From Micromonospora sp. NBC_00389 (lineage in GTDB: Bacteria; Actinomycetota; Actinomycetes; Mycobacteriales; Micromonosporaceae): a stretch of DNA of 64,000 nt. The stretch is taken from contig NZ_CP107947.1 in NCBI RefSeq assembly GCF_036059255.1, positions 5,828,001 through 5,892,000 on the forward strand, written 5' to 3'. Every line of letters starts with the position of its first letter. Within the stretch, counting starts at the first letter, position 1. Shown in pieces: positions 36,348-47,672 of this stretch. The position numbers and the translations under genes were made by a program. The notes below the pieces were generated by a model. It saw only the letters and a program-made list of their open reading frames with translations. It did not search any database and was not told the origin of the DNA.

Positions 36348-36920
36348 TCAGAGCATCGGTCGGCCGACCACCGAGGCGACCAGCCGGGCGAACTCCTCCA
36401 ACCGGGCGATCTGCCCGGCCCCGCCGTCGTCGAGGGTCTTGCCGAAGCGCAGCGCGTCGTGCCGCGGCGTACCGGACATCTCCTCGCTCGGCGGCGCCTC
36501 ATCCAGCGAGGTGAGCAGCAGGTAGACGTCGATGCTGTCGACCCGGATCTCACCGCTGTCGGAGCGGGTGAGCCGACGCCGGCAGCCGACCTCGGTGACG
36601 GTGGAGACCGGCACCACCCGCAGGGACGACGTCATCGACCCCGGCGGCCCCTCCTCCGGCGGCACGTCCTCGCCGTGCCAGAGGATCAGCCGGCTGCCGT
36701 CGCAGACCACGACCTCCTGCCACACGCCGTTGACCTCGTTGACGAAGCGTTCCAAGGTGAAGCCGAGCACCGACGCGCCGCGCAGCACCCCACCGAGCGC
36801 CTCCAGGGCGACGTCCGGGTCGCGCAGGTAGGCCCGCGCCGCCGACTCCAGGTCCTGGTAGGGCGACCAGTCGGGAAACACCGCGGGCAGGTCACCGCCG
36901 CCGTAGCCCGGTCGGCTCAT
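36348..36920 (-). CDS. Conserved protein of unknown function, trmI operon
   Basis: The 190-residue soluble acidic protein has no signal peptide. The middle part alternates beta-like stretches (VVVCDGSRLILWHGED, SLRVVPVSTVTEVGC, IRVDSIDVYLLLTSLD), suggesting a beta-barrel or PH-like core. I do not recognise a motif. It lies 46 nt after trmI with GGAGG before ATG 36920, so it is the third gene of the protease-trmI transcript. A gene of similar size at this place is also known beside mycobacterial trmI, which suggests a shared role. Confidence 0.8.
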   Translation of the reverse strand: MSRPGYGGGDLPAVFPDWSPYQDLESAARAYLRDPDVALEALGGVLRGASVLGFTLERFVNEVNGVWQEVVVCDGSRLILWHGEDVPPEEGPPGSMTSSLRVVPVSTVTEVGCRRRLTRSDSGEIRVDSIDVYLLLTSLDEAPPSEEMSGTPRHDALRFGKTLDDGGAGQIARLEEFARLVASVVGRPML

Positions 36921-36966
36921 GCCGCCGCCTCCCCCCGCTCGGCGCCGCCAGCGCCCAGCTCATCGG

Positions 36967-39185
<2,219 letters not shown>

Positions 39186-40100
39186 ATGACGGCGGAACCG
39201 GTCACCACCCCACAGTCCCCCTCCCCGGCGCAGGTGCCGCCCACGGTGCGGGCCTCGCTGTCCCCGTCGCGGGCGGCTGATTTCAAGACCTGCCCCCTGC
39301 TCTACCGGTTCCGCAGCATCGACCGCCTGCCCGAGCGGACAACCGTCGAGCAGGCCCGGGGCACCCTGGTGCACGCAGTGCTGGAGCGACTGTTCGACCT
39401 GCCAGCGCCGGGCCGCACGCCGGCCGCTGCCGGTGACCTGGTGGCCCCCCAGTGGGACCGGATGGTCACCGAGCAGCCGGAGCTGGCCGGCCTCTTCGAG
39501 GGCGCCGAGCCGGCCGGCCCGGTGGAGTTCCTCCGCTCCGCCGCCGCGCTGCTGGAGGGCTACTTCGCGGTGGAGGACCCGACCCGGCTGGAGCCGGCCG
39601 AGCGGGAGAGCCTGATCTCGGCGGTGGTCGACGAGGAGCTGCTGATCCGGGGCTACCTCGACCGGCTCGACGTGGCCCCGGACGGCGCGCTGCGGGTGGT
39701 CGACTACAAGACCGGTGGCGCCCCACGGGAGGCGTTCGAGGCGCGGGCGCTGTTTCAGCTGAAGTTCTACGCGCTGGTGCTGTGGCGTACCCGGGGGGTG
39801 GTGCCCCGGGTGCTGCGGCTGCTCTACCTGCGCGACGCCGAGGTGTTGGACTACACGCCCGACGCCGACGAGTTGGTCCGCTTCGAGCGCACGGTGGTGG
39901 CGCTGTGGCGGGCGATCGAGCAGGCCACCGCCCAGCAGGATTTCCGGCCCCGGCCAAGCCGGCTCTGCGACTGGTGCAGCCACCAGGCGCTGTGTCCCAC
40001 CTTCGGTGGCACCCCGCCGCCGTTCCCGGTCGCGGTGGCCAACACCGATCCGCTCCGCGACGCCCGGTCCGGTCCGGCGGCGCCGGGCGCTGACGAGTGA
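39186..40100 (+). CDS. RecB-family PD-(D/E)XK nuclease with Fe-S cysteines
   Basis: The 304-residue Cas4/AddB-like nuclease domain has Cys36 (DFKTCPLLYRFR), His63 (GTLVHAVLE), the acidic GYLDRLD and catalytic VVDYKTGG. The C-terminal cluster RLCDWCSHQALC follows. With Cys36 these four Cys match the 4Fe-4S pattern of AddB-type nucleases. It probably works in DNA repair or end processing. No CRISPR genes are near. ATG 39186 follows TAACGT by 8 nt. Confidence 0.93.
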   Translation: MTAEPVTTPQSPSPAQVPPTVRASLSPSRAADFKTCPLLYRFRSIDRLPERTTVEQARGTLVHAVLERLFDLPAPGRTPAAAGDLVAPQWDRMVTEQPELAGLFEGAEPAGPVEFLRSAAALLEGYFAVEDPTRLEPAERESLISAVVDEELLIRGYLDRLDVAPDGALRVVDYKTGGAPREAFEARALFQLKFYALVLWRTRGVVPRVLRLLYLRDAEVLDYTPDADELVRFERTVVALWRAIEQATAQQDFRPRPSRLCDWCSHQALCPTFGGTPPPFPVAVANTDPLRDARSGPAAPGADE

Positions 40101-40337
40101 CCTCCGGACGCGCCCGCCAGTCACCGTGAGGCTGTCCGCCAGCGGCATCCCCTGACCGCTCGCGCCGGCCGCCCCCACCCCCGCGACACACCTCAGCCGG
40201 AAACCCGACCCGGCTCGTACCGCGCCGGTCGGGACGCGGCGACGGGCCGGCCTCTACGGTGGTCCGCGACGCACGGGCCGGTGTGCGCGAGGATGTCCGG
40301 TGCGGCAGCGGCGTCGGCGCGGCGACAGGGAGACGAG

Positions 40338-41024
40338 ATGAGCGATCGGGTGGCCTCGGCGCGGCCGGTGCGGATCCTGCTCGCCGACGACCAGCCGCTG
40401 TTGCGCACCGGGTTCCGGATGGTGCTGGGCGCCGAGCGCGACCTGGACGTGGTGGCGGAGGCCGGCGACGGCCTGGAGGCGGTGGAGTTGTCCCGCCGAC
40501 TGCTGCCCGACGTGGTGCTGATGGACATCCGGATGCCACGGATGGACGGGGTGGCCGCGACCCGGGCGATCGTCGACGCCCGACTGCCGGTGCGGGTGCT
40601 GGTGTTGACGACCTTCGACCTGGACGAGTACGTGGTGGGGGCGCTGCGCGCCGGCGCCAGCGGGTTCCTGGCCAAGGACGTCCCGGCGGAGGAGCTGATC
40701 GCGGCGATCCGCACGGTGGCCGGCGGGGACGCGGTGGTGGCGCCGCGGATCCTGCGGCGGCTGCTGGACCGCTTCGCCGACCTGCTGCCCGACCCGGCGG
40801 CGACACCGTCGTCGGCGCTCAGCGCGCTCACCGAGCGGGAACGCGAGGTGCTGGTGCAGGTGGCCCGAGGGCTGTCCAACGCCGAGATCGCGGTGGCGCT
40901 GTCGGTCAGCGAAACCACCATCAAGACCCACGTCGGGCACGTGCTGACCAAGCTGCGACTGCGCGACCGGGTGCAGGCGGTGGTGCTGGCGTACGAGTCG
41001 GGGCTGGTCCGTCCCCGGGCGTAG
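40338..41024 (+). CDS. Orphan NarL-family response regulator
   Basis: The 228-residue protein has a receiver domain with Asp17/Asp18, the phospho-acceptor Asp63 (LMDIRMP), VLTTFD and FLAKD, followed by a LuxR helix-turn-helix (LTEREREVLVQVARGLSNAEIAVALSVSETTIKTH, in part). No histidine kinase is adjacent, so the partner is elsewhere. It resembles the regulator at 3003 in its last residues (AVVLAYESGLV). ATG 40338 has GGGAG upstream. The following ABC exporter may be a target; that is inference from position. Confidence 0.92.
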   Translation: MSDRVASARPVRILLADDQPLLRTGFRMVLGAERDLDVVAEAGDGLEAVELSRRLLPDVVLMDIRMPRMDGVAATRAIVDARLPVRVLVLTTFDLDEYVVGALRAGASGFLAKDVPAEELIAAIRTVAGGDAVVAPRILRRLLDRFADLLPDPAATPSSALSALTEREREVLVQVARGLSNAEIAVALSVSETTIKTHVGHVLTKLRLRDRVQAVVLAYESGLVRPRA

Positions 41025-41378
41025 CCCGCACCCGCCCGACTACCCCACCCGGCGTACTCGAAGATCCCTCCGCGGGGTGACGGCCAGGTTGCCGCGCTCA
41101 CCTACCGTGACCGGAGATGGCTCGGCGCGGTTGACCCTCTCGTGGGGTCAGCTCCTAGCGTCGGGCCCGGCAGCGTTTCGCCGGTCGGAAAACAGGTCGA
41201 CCGGCCGTCGGGTCAGGGGCAACCCTGAGTCGGCATGGGGGTGCACCCGCAGCGTGAAATCCGCGCCGGGTCAACCCATGGGCGGACGGGTCGGGCGCGT
41301 ACAGCGCCGATGATGAGAACAGTCGCGCCGGACCAGCGGGGGCGGCGCGTATTGGCAGAGACGGAAGAGGTAGATGAC
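41025..41378. other. 354-bp non-coding stretch upstream of the ABC exporter
   Basis: No convincing gene is present. It holds the candidate promoter at 41131-41161. The rest is GC-rich sequence without clear hairpins. Open frames here are random. Confidence 0.5.
41131..41161 (+). promoter_or_regulatory. Candidate sigma-70-type promoter for the ABC exporter
   Basis: TTGACC and TAGCGT are separated by 19 bp. The long leader that would follow (about 210 nt) makes the assignment tentative. Confidence 0.4.
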
Positions 41379-42146
41379 GTGACCGCGACGGTAGGCCAGC
41401 AGGCGCAGGCCGCGGCCCGGGCGAACGACGTGTGGAAGGTGTACGGCAGCGGTGAGGCACAGGTCATCGCGCTGAGGGGGGTCAGCGCGGAATTCGAACG
41501 CGGCCGGTTCACCGCGATCATGGGCCCGTCGGGTTCCGGCAAGTCGACGCTGATGCACTGCCTGGCCGGTCTGGACTCGGTGACCCGGGGCACGGTGGAA
41601 ATCGGCGAGACGACCGTCACGGGGCTGGGTGACTCCGGTTTGACGAAGCTCCGCCGCGACAAGGTCGGCTTCATCTTCCAGCAGTTCAACCTGCTGCCCA
41701 CGCTGACCGCCAAGGAGAACATCCTGCTGCCGCTGTCGATCGCCGGGCGCAAGCCCGACCCGGCCTGGTACGACACGGTGATCGACACGGTCGGCCTGCG
41801 GGACCGGCTGGACCACCGGCCGGCGCAGCTCTCCGGCGGGCAGCAGCAGCGGGTGGCGTGCGCACGGGCGCTGGTCTCCCGCCCCGAGGTGATCTTCGCG
41901 GACGAGCCGACCGGCAACCTGGACTCCCGTTCCGGCGCGGAGGTGCTCAACTTCCTGCGCAACTCGGTCCGCGAGCACGGCCAGACCATCGTGATGGTCA
42001 CCCACGACCCGACCGCCGCCGCGTACTCCGACCGGGTGGTCTTCCTCGCCGACGGTGAGATCGTCTCGGAGCTGATCGAGCCGACCGCCGAGACGGTGCT
42101 GGACACCATGAAGAAGCTGGACGCTCCGGCCGAGGTGGGCAACTGA
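41379..42146 (+). CDS. ABC transporter ATPase (MacB/LolD type)
   Basis: The 255-residue ATPase has Walker A GPSGSGKST, Q-loop FQQFNLLPTLTAKEN, signature LSGGQQQR, Walker B VIFADEPTGNLD and the switch His (VTHDP). FNLLPTLT and PTGNLDSRSG are typical of the MacB/FtsE-like group that powers FtsX permeases. GTG 41379 is chosen because conserved sequence begins soon after and GGAAGAGG lies upstream; earlier in-frame starts are weak. The permease gene starts inside its stop codon. Confidence 0.93.
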   Translation: MTATVGQQAQAAARANDVWKVYGSGEAQVIALRGVSAEFERGRFTAIMGPSGSGKSTLMHCLAGLDSVTRGTVEIGETTVTGLGDSGLTKLRRDKVGFIFQQFNLLPTLTAKENILLPLSIAGRKPDPAWYDTVIDTVGLRDRLDHRPAQLSGGQQQRVACARALVSRPEVIFADEPTGNLDSRSGAEVLNFLRNSVREHGQTIVMVTHDPTAAAYSDRVVFLADGEIVSELIEPTAETVLDTMKKLDAPAEVGN

Positions 42147-44701
42147 TGTTCCGGGCGACACTGAAGAGTCTGCTGGCCCGCAAGGTCCGGCTGATCCTGT
42201 CCGGGCTGGCGGTGGTGCTCGGGGTGATGTTCGTCTCCGGCGCCTTCGTGCTCACGGACACGCTGGGCCGCTCCTTCGACTCGGTCTTCGCCGACGGCTT
42301 CTCCGAGATCGACGTGAACGTCACGGCGAAGCCGAAGGTCGAGGTCAGCGAGATCGAGGGCGAGCAGACCGCCACCCCGCTGCCCGCCGCCGTGGTGGAC
42401 CGGGTCAAGCAGGTGCCGGGAGTGGCTTCGGCGACCGGCATCGTCAACGCCGACGGCGCCCGCGTGATCGGCAGCAACGGCAAGGTGGTCACCTCGTTCG
42501 GTCCGCCGCAGTTGGGCGAGAACTGGACCGGTGAGAGCGAGCTGTTGCAGCTGCGGGAGGGCCGCGGGCCGCAGGCCGACGATGAGATCGTCATCAACAA
42601 GTCGCTGGCCACCGCCGCGAAGGTGGAGGTCGGCCAGAAGGTCGGCGTGCTCACCGCGTTCGAGTCGAAGAAGCGGGACTTCACCCTGGTCGGCATCCTC
42701 GGTTACAGCGGTGACCGGGACTCGATCGGCGGGCTCAACGAGGTCTTCTTCACCACTCCGGTGGCGCAGCGACTGATGATCGGCGAGCCGGACGCGTTCA
42801 GCAGCATCACCGTGCGCACCGCCGACGGGGTCTCCGACGAGGCGCTGCGCGACGACGTGGCCCGCACCCTGGGGGCGGATTACGAGGTGAAGACCGGCGA
42901 GCAGGTGGCCGCGGACGCCTCGGCCAGCCTGAAGGAGGGCCTGTCCTTCTTCAACAAGATCCTGCTCGGCTTCGCCGCGGTGGCGCTGCTGGTGGGCACC
43001 TTCCTGATCCTCAACACCTTCTCGATCATCGTCGCCCAGCGCACCCGGGAGCTGGCGCTGATGCGCGCCATCGGGGCCAGCGGCCGGCAGATCATCGGTT
43101 CGGTGGTGCTGGAGGCCATCGCGGTGGGGCTGATCGCCTCGGTGCTCGGCCTGGCAGCCGGCATCGGGGTGGGCGCGCTGTTGGCGTTCCTGTTCGGCAA
43201 GCTGGCCGGTGGCCTCACCCTGGCCGGGATCGGCGTGCCGGCGGCCGCGGTGATCGGCTCGTTCGCCGTCGGTCTGGTGATCACCGTGGTGGCGGCGCTG
43301 CTGCCGGCGCTGCGGGCGTCCCGGATCCCGCCGATCGCGGCGATGCAGGACGTGGCCACCCCGGACCGGCCGTTGACCAAGATCACGGTGGCCGGGTCGG
43401 TGATCACCGGCATCGGCGCGGTGCTGCTCTTCCTCGGGCTCAGCGGCAACGCCAGCGGTCAGACGCTGCCCACCATCCTCGGTGGGGTGCTGTTCGCCTT
43501 CATCGGCGTGGCGCTGCTGACGCCGCTGATCAGCCGGCCGGTGGTGGGCCTGCTCGGCGCGATCTTCTCCTGGTCGGTGCCGGGCAAGCTGGGCCGGCTG
43601 AACTCCGGGCGCAACCCGCGCCGCACCGCGATCACCGCAGCCGCGCTGATGGTCGGCATCGCGCTGGTCACCGGCGTCACGGTGATCCTCGACTCGGCCA
43701 AGGGCAGCATCAGTGCGCTTGCCGAGGACACCATCAAGGCCGAGTTGGTGATCTCCGGTGTGCAGGGCGGCCCACGGCCGCCGAGCTTCGACCCGGGGGT
43801 GCTGGATCGGGCCAAGGCCCTGCCGGGCGTGCAGATGGTCGACGGCGAGTACGGCGACATGGCGAAGCTCAACGGCGAGAGCACCTGGGTCGCGGCGAGC
43901 AGCGACGTCGCGTCGCTGCGGCAGATCTTCGGCGCGAAGCCCACCGCCGGTGACATCGACCGGCTCGGGCCGACCCAGATGCTGGTCAGCTCGGATACCG
44001 CCACCTCTCGGGACCTGACGGTGGGCTCGACGGTGAACGTGCAGCTGACCCGGGGCGACGCGCGGACGTACACGGTCAGCGGCATCTACGAGTCCTCGCA
44101 GCTGACCAACCCGGTGACCCTGCCGGCGGAGGCGGCGAAGGACTTCGCCATCCCCCAGCCCATTCAGGGCTTCATCCAGTTGGCCCCCGGCACCCGGGTC
44201 GCCGACGTGCAGCCGCAGGTGGAGGCACTGCTCGCGGACAGCCCTGAGGTGTCGGTGGCCGACCGGGCCGCGTTCATCAAGCAGCAGACCGGTCAGCTCG
44301 ACGGGCTGCTCACCATGATCCAGATCCTGCTGGCGCTGGCCATCGTGATCGCCGTACTCGGCATCATCAACACCCTGGCGCTGTCGGTGCTGGAGCGGAC
44401 CCGGGAGTTGGGTCTGCTGCGGGCGATCGGCCTGCGCCGGTCGCAGACCATGGGCATGATCACCGTCGAGGCGGTGGTGATCTCGGTGTTCGGCGCGCTG
44501 CTCGGCGTGGTGGTCGGCACCGGCCTCGGCGCCGCGGTGGTCGAGGCGCTCAAGGACGAGGGAATCACCGACCTGATCCTGCCCTGGGGTCAGATGGGGG
44601 TGTTCCTCGGTCTCGCCGCGATCATCGGGGTGGTGGCCGCGGTGCTGCCGGCGATCCGGGCGGCCCGGATCAACGTCCTGGGCGCGATCGCCCACGACTG
44701 A
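42146..44701 (+). CDS. FtsX-like ABC permease, large two-domain form
   Basis: The 851-residue protein has a first transmembrane helix at about 12-30 and a large extracytoplasmic MacB-type domain (about 35-255). Three helices follow (FtsX domain 1, about 260-400), then helices in the middle (425-480), a second extracytoplasmic domain (515-700) and a second FtsX domain (720-850). This is the duplicated permease typical of actinobacterial exporters of lipoproteins, peptides or drugs. It starts one base before the end of the ATPase stop codon. A terminator follows. Confidence 0.93.
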   Translation: MFRATLKSLLARKVRLILSGLAVVLGVMFVSGAFVLTDTLGRSFDSVFADGFSEIDVNVTAKPKVEVSEIEGEQTATPLPAAVVDRVKQVPGVASATGIVNADGARVIGSNGKVVTSFGPPQLGENWTGESELLQLREGRGPQADDEIVINKSLATAAKVEVGQKVGVLTAFESKKRDFTLVGILGYSGDRDSIGGLNEVFFTTPVAQRLMIGEPDAFSSITVRTADGVSDEALRDDVARTLGADYEVKTGEQVAADASASLKEGLSFFNKILLGFAAVALLVGTFLILNTFSIIVAQRTRELALMRAIGASGRQIIGSVVLEAIAVGLIASVLGLAAGIGVGALLAFLFGKLAGGLTLAGIGVPAAAVIGSFAVGLVITVVAALLPALRASRIPPIAAMQDVATPDRPLTKITVAGSVITGIGAVLLFLGLSGNASGQTLPTILGGVLFAFIGVALLTPLISRPVVGLLGAIFSWSVPGKLGRLNSGRNPRRTAITAAALMVGIALVTGVTVILDSAKGSISALAEDTIKAELVISGVQGGPRPPSFDPGVLDRAKALPGVQMVDGEYGDMAKLNGESTWVAASSDVASLRQIFGAKPTAGDIDRLGPTQMLVSSDTATSRDLTVGSTVNVQLTRGDARTYTVSGIYESSQLTNPVTLPAEAAKDFAIPQPIQGFIQLAPGTRVADVQPQVEALLADSPEVSVADRAAFIKQQTGQLDGLLTMIQILLALAIVIAVLGIINTLALSVLERTRELGLLRAIGLRRSQTMGMITVEAVVISVFGALLGVVVGTGLGAAVVEALKDEGITDLILPWGQMGVFLGLAAIIGVVAAVLPAIRAARINVLGAIAHD

Positions 44702-44711
44702 CCGGCTACCC

Positions 44712-44749
44712 CGAGACCCCCGGTGCCGCTCGCGGTGCCGGGGGTCTCG
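44712..44749 (+). terminator. Terminator of the ABC operon
   Basis: A 12-bp stem (CGAGACCCCCGG and its complement) around a GC-rich 14-nt loop, right after the permease stop. Confidence 0.75.
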
Positions 44750-44858
44750 CACGTTCGGCCTCGGCTGAATCGTCCTCTGGGCCGACGCCGAGCTGCCACG
44801 ATGGCGGTGCCGGCCGGCCAGCGGCCCCGGGCGGCGGTGGCGAGCCGGGAAGGGTGAC

Positions 44859-45236
44859 ATGACCGATCAGGACGCGTACCAGCAGGCCCTGGACAACGCC
44901 GAACGGCTGCTCGGTCAGCCGCTCGTGCTGCCGCTCGGCGCCGGCGAGCCCTCGGTGGGGCAGGATTTCCGCCGCCTGGCCACCGTGCAGACCTTCGGCG
45001 AGGCATGGCCCCGGGAGGGATTGGACCTGCGCAGCCGTTGCCTGGTCTCGGTGGCGATCGCCGCCGCTCTCGGCACCCACGAGCCGTTGCGCGGTCAGCT
45101 GCGCATCGCCCTGCAATCGGGGGTGACCAGGGAGGAAATCGTCGAGCTGTTCATCCACCTGGCCGCCTACGCGGGCGCCGCGCGGGCGTTCGACGGCTAC
45201 CAGGTGGTCACGGCGGTCTTCGCCGAGCGCCCCTGA
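44859..45236 (+). CDS. Carboxymuconolactone-decarboxylase-like protein
   Basis: The 125-residue all-helical protein has the CMD run LRSRCLVSVAIAAALGTHEPLRGQLRIALQSGVTREEIVEL (read in part) and HLAAYAGAARAFDG. It lacks the CxxC pair of AhpD peroxidase partners, so peroxidase-type redox is unlikely. A gamma-carboxymuconolactone-decarboxylase-like or thioredoxin-independent role is possible. ATG 44859 follows GGGAAGG. It is monocistronic. Confidence 0.88.
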   Translation: MTDQDAYQQALDNAERLLGQPLVLPLGAGEPSVGQDFRRLATVQTFGEAWPREGLDLRSRCLVSVAIAAALGTHEPLRGQLRIALQSGVTREEIVELFIHLAAYAGAARAFDGYQVVTAVFAERP

Positions 45237-45280
45237 CCCGCGCCGGTCGCGGTCAGTCCGTCGCGGTCAGCCGGCCTCGG

Positions 45281-45985
45281 TCAGTCGGTCGCGCTGGCGC
45301 GGTTGACCAGCAGCACGGCGAGCAGCTCCAGGTCCGCGCCGGTCAGGCTCTCCAGCTGACGTACGCCGGCCATGACGGGCAGCGCCTCCACGGGTACGGC
45401 CAGCACCGCCGCGCCGGCGGCGAGCGCGCTGGCCACCCCGGTCGGTGAGTCCTCGATCGCCACGCAGCGGCCGATCGGCACGCCCAGCAGCCGGGCCGCG
45501 GTCAGGTAGGGCTCCGGGTGCGGCTTGGCCGCGACGACCTCGTCACCGCAGACCACCGCGTCGAAGCTGTCCCGGCCCAGGGTGTCCAGGGCGATCTCGA
45601 CCAGCGGCCGGCCGCTGGAGGTGACCAGCGCGGTGGGGATGTCGGCGGCCCGGACGGCGCGCAGCAGGGCGAGCGCCCCCGGACGCCACTGCAGCCCGGT
45701 GCGGAACAGCTCCAGGATCCGGGTGTTGATCCACGCCGCGCTGAGCGCCGGGTCACGTTCGGGCTGCCCCAGGTCGTCGTGCAGGATCCGCATCGAGTCG
45801 GCCATGCTGGTGCCGACGATCGACCGCCGGGCGGCGATGGAGAGTTCGCCGCCGTAGTCGCGCGCGAGTTCCTGCAGCGCGACGTCCCACAGCTTCTCGC
45901 TGTCGACCAGCGTGCCGTCCATGTCGAAGAGCACGGCGGCGGGGTGTTGGCTGCTCAGCGGATCCTCCAGGGTCGTGGCCGACAC
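45281..45985 (-). CDS. HAD-family phosphatase (beta-phosphoglucomutase-like)
   Basis: The 234-residue protein has the complete motif I VLFDMDGTLVDSE (both Asp), motif II ALVTSSGR, Lys in VVAAKPHPEPY and motif IV AIEDSPTGVASALAAG. A small helical cap lies between. It should dephosphorylate or isomerise a sugar phosphate. GTG 45985 has AGGA 6 nt upstream; the longer frame is GC overlap. It lies on the opposite strand to its upstream neighbour. Confidence 0.92.
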   Translation of the reverse strand: MSATTLEDPLSSQHPAAVLFDMDGTLVDSEKLWDVALQELARDYGGELSIAARRSIVGTSMADSMRILHDDLGQPERDPALSAAWINTRILELFRTGLQWRPGALALLRAVRAADIPTALVTSSGRPLVEIALDTLGRDSFDAVVCGDEVVAAKPHPEPYLTAARLLGVPIGRCVAIEDSPTGVASALAAGAAVLAVPVEALPVMAGVRQLESLTGADLELLAVLLVNRASATD

Positions 45986-46055
45986 CGGCGATCCTGCCAG
46001 GGTCGGACGCGGCCGGTGGCGGCGGCGGCCGAAGGGGTGATCCGGGCAACCCCGG

Positions 46056-46787
46056 TCAGCCCAGGTCGCAGGCCTCCAGGGAGCGCTCGTAGCCGCGGAA
46101 GAACGACTCGGTGCGCTGCTCGGCGGTGCCGTGCGAGCCTTCCGCGAACCACGGCTGGTCCGGGTCGTCGCCGACCGCCGCCAGCCCTTCTCGGAACTCG
46201 TCCAGATCACCCTCGGCCAGGCTCAGGGCGCCGGAGCGCACCGAGTCACCGAGGTACGCCCCGGCCATGCAGTCGGCCTGCAACTCCTGCTGGATGGTGA
46301 AGTTGTAGCGGATGCCGAGCCGCACCTGGACGCCGTGCGCGTACTCGTGGCCGAGCAGGTAGAACACGAAGGCGTCACCGACCTGGCGGAACGCCGCCAC
46401 CGACCAGGTGATGTCGTAGGCGATGAAGTCGCCCTGCGAGCAGTAGACCGCGTTGTTGCGCGGCAGCGGCTGGCCGCCGCAGGACACCTCACCCGCCCGC
46501 TGGTACGGGGTGATCCGGCGGATCGCCTGGAAGCTCTGCCCGGAGGCCTTGAACTGGGCCGCCCAGTACCGCTCGGCGATCGCCTGCGCGTCGGCGACGT
46601 CCTGCTCGAACTCGGCGACGCTGGTGGTGCTGTCGGCCCGGGTGGTGCTGGGCCCCGGCGAGGCCGCCGAAGGTCGCTCACCCTCCGGCTCGGCCAGCCC
46701 ACCGCCGGCGCAGGCTGCCGACACCAGTACGGCGATCAGCAGGCCCGCCAGCGGACCCCACCCGTCGCGTCCTGACCGTGCCCACAC
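46056..46787 (-). CDS. Neutral zinc metallopeptidase lipoprotein
   Basis: The 243-residue protein has a lipoprotein signal (helix LAGLLIAVLVSAAC, lipobox SAAC with Cys26). A Ser/Thr/Pro linker follows. The zinc motif is GHEYAHGVQVRLG (HExxH 147-151), with a third acidic ligand candidate in ELQAD (168-172). This matches the YpfJ-type neutral zinc metallopeptidase family. It acts outside the membrane. Four Cys (103, 116, 173 and near the end) could form disulphides. GTG 46787 has GGGAGG upstream. Confidence 0.9.
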   Translation of the reverse strand: MWARSGRDGWGPLAGLLIAVLVSAACAGGGLAEPEGERPSAASPGPSTTRADSTTSVAEFEQDVADAQAIAERYWAAQFKASGQSFQAIRRITPYQRAGEVSCGGQPLPRNNAVYCSQGDFIAYDITWSVAAFRQVGDAFVFYLLGHEYAHGVQVRLGIRYNFTIQQELQADCMAGAYLGDSVRSGALSLAEGDLDEFREGLAAVGDDPDQPWFAEGSHGTAEQRTESFFRGYERSLEACDLG

Positions 46788-46968
46788 TGCGCCTCCCTTG
46801 GTCGTCGGTGCTGCGCTGGCAGTACCCCGACAACACGACCGTAACGCCCACCATCACATTCACGCATGTCGGTGCCGGACGGTTCACATGTGCCGGACGG
46901 TTCACGGCGCGGCCGTCGGGCGGCCACAATGGGCCGGGGCGGGTGTCCGTCCGGTGAGGAGGGTCGTG

Positions 46969-47331
46969 GTGCACGAGCTGGGCAGCCGTCTGCGCAGCCA
47001 GCCTGCCCCGGCGCACATCGTGTGGCGCTCGCTCAACGACCCCTACGAGGCCGGCAGCCGGCCCTGGCTGGAGTTGCGCGACGACGAGGTGCCGCCCCGG
47101 GTGGTGGCGGGCAACGCACCGGTGCTGGTGGTCTGGTCGTCGCTGTGGCCGCACCGGCCGCTCGACCGGATCCGCTTCGACCTGACCCCCCAGCCGCCCG
47201 GCCAGGGCTGCACGCTGCGTTGGACGCTCACCACGGACGGGGACCTGCCGGGCGAGAGCACCCTCGGGTATCTGCGGCACCGGCTCAACTATCTGATCAA
47301 CGACCGGCTCCGGCTCTCCTACGGACAGTGA
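46969..47331 (+). CDS. Conserved protein, probable SRPBCC fold
   Basis: The protein has about 120 residues. The C-terminal part has a long beta run (RIRFDLTPQPPGQGCTLRWTLTTD) followed by a helix (YLRHRLNYLINDRLRLSY). This is the typical end of the START/SRPBCC fold, but the family is not certain. There is no signal peptide. GTG 46969 lies 6 nt after GGAGG. Its end is 5 nt from the convergent 69-aa gene. Confidence 0.7.
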   Translation: MHELGSRLRSQPAPAHIVWRSLNDPYEAGSRPWLELRDDEVPPRVVAGNAPVLVVWSSLWPHRPLDRIRFDLTPQPPGQGCTLRWTLTTDGDLPGESTLGYLRHRLNYLINDRLRLSYGQ

Positions 47332-47335
47332 CCCG

Positions 47336-47545
47336 TCAGCCGCTGCTGTCGCGCCCGCGCTGCCAGGTCTCGCCCTGGTCGCCGTGCCGCTCGGCCTCGT
47401 ACCTCTGCTGCCTGGCCCGGGCGTCCCGGCCGGCGGCATCGTCGTCGGCGGAGCTCAACCGCCCCCGATCACGCCACACCACCACTCCGAACGCCCCACC
47501 CGCCACCACAACAAAAACCCCCACCACCACCCACACGGTAGTCAT
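47336..47545 (-). CDS. Small single-pass membrane protein
   Basis: The 69-residue protein has an N-terminal transmembrane helix (VWVVVGVFVVVAGGAFGVVV) and a charged Arg/Asp-rich tail. It is preceded by TAGCGT 6 nt before ATG 47545. The clean leaderless promoter supports a real gene. Function is unknown. Confidence 0.7.
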   Translation of the reverse strand: MTTVWVVVGVFVVVAGGAFGVVVWRDRGRLSSADDDAAGRDARARQQRYEAERHGDQGETWQRGRDSSG

Positions 47546-47551
47546 CCCGCC

Positions 47552-47557
47552 ACGCTA
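47552..47557 (-). promoter_or_regulatory. Leaderless -10 box for the 69-aa membrane protein
   Basis: Minus-strand TAGCGT, 6 nt before ATG 47545. Confidence 0.45.
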
Positions 47558-47617
47558 ACCACCCCCCGCCAACCCGCGCCCCCGCGCCCTCCCCCGCCCC
47601 GCCCCACTCCGCCCGGC

Positions 47618-47672
47618 GATCATGAGGTTGTTGCCCCGTGGCGCGGCGTGTCGTGACGCTAACTTCATGATC
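47618..47672. repeat. Inverted repeat with GATCATGA ends
   Basis: GATCATGAGGTT at the left and AACTTCATGATC at the right form a 12-bp inverted repeat (one G-T wobble) around a 31-nt GC-rich centre that itself can pair in part. It lies in an intergenic gap, like a REP-type palindromic element. Confidence 0.65.

Noticed and set aside
41213..44860. A 1215-codon open frame antisense to the ABC exporter genes
   Set aside because: Arg/Gln/His-rich low-complexity translation opposite two clear genes; no motif.
45237..45280. CGCGGTCAG-like short repeats as a regulatory array
   Set aside because: The copies are imperfect and too short, in a 44-bp gap between convergent genes.
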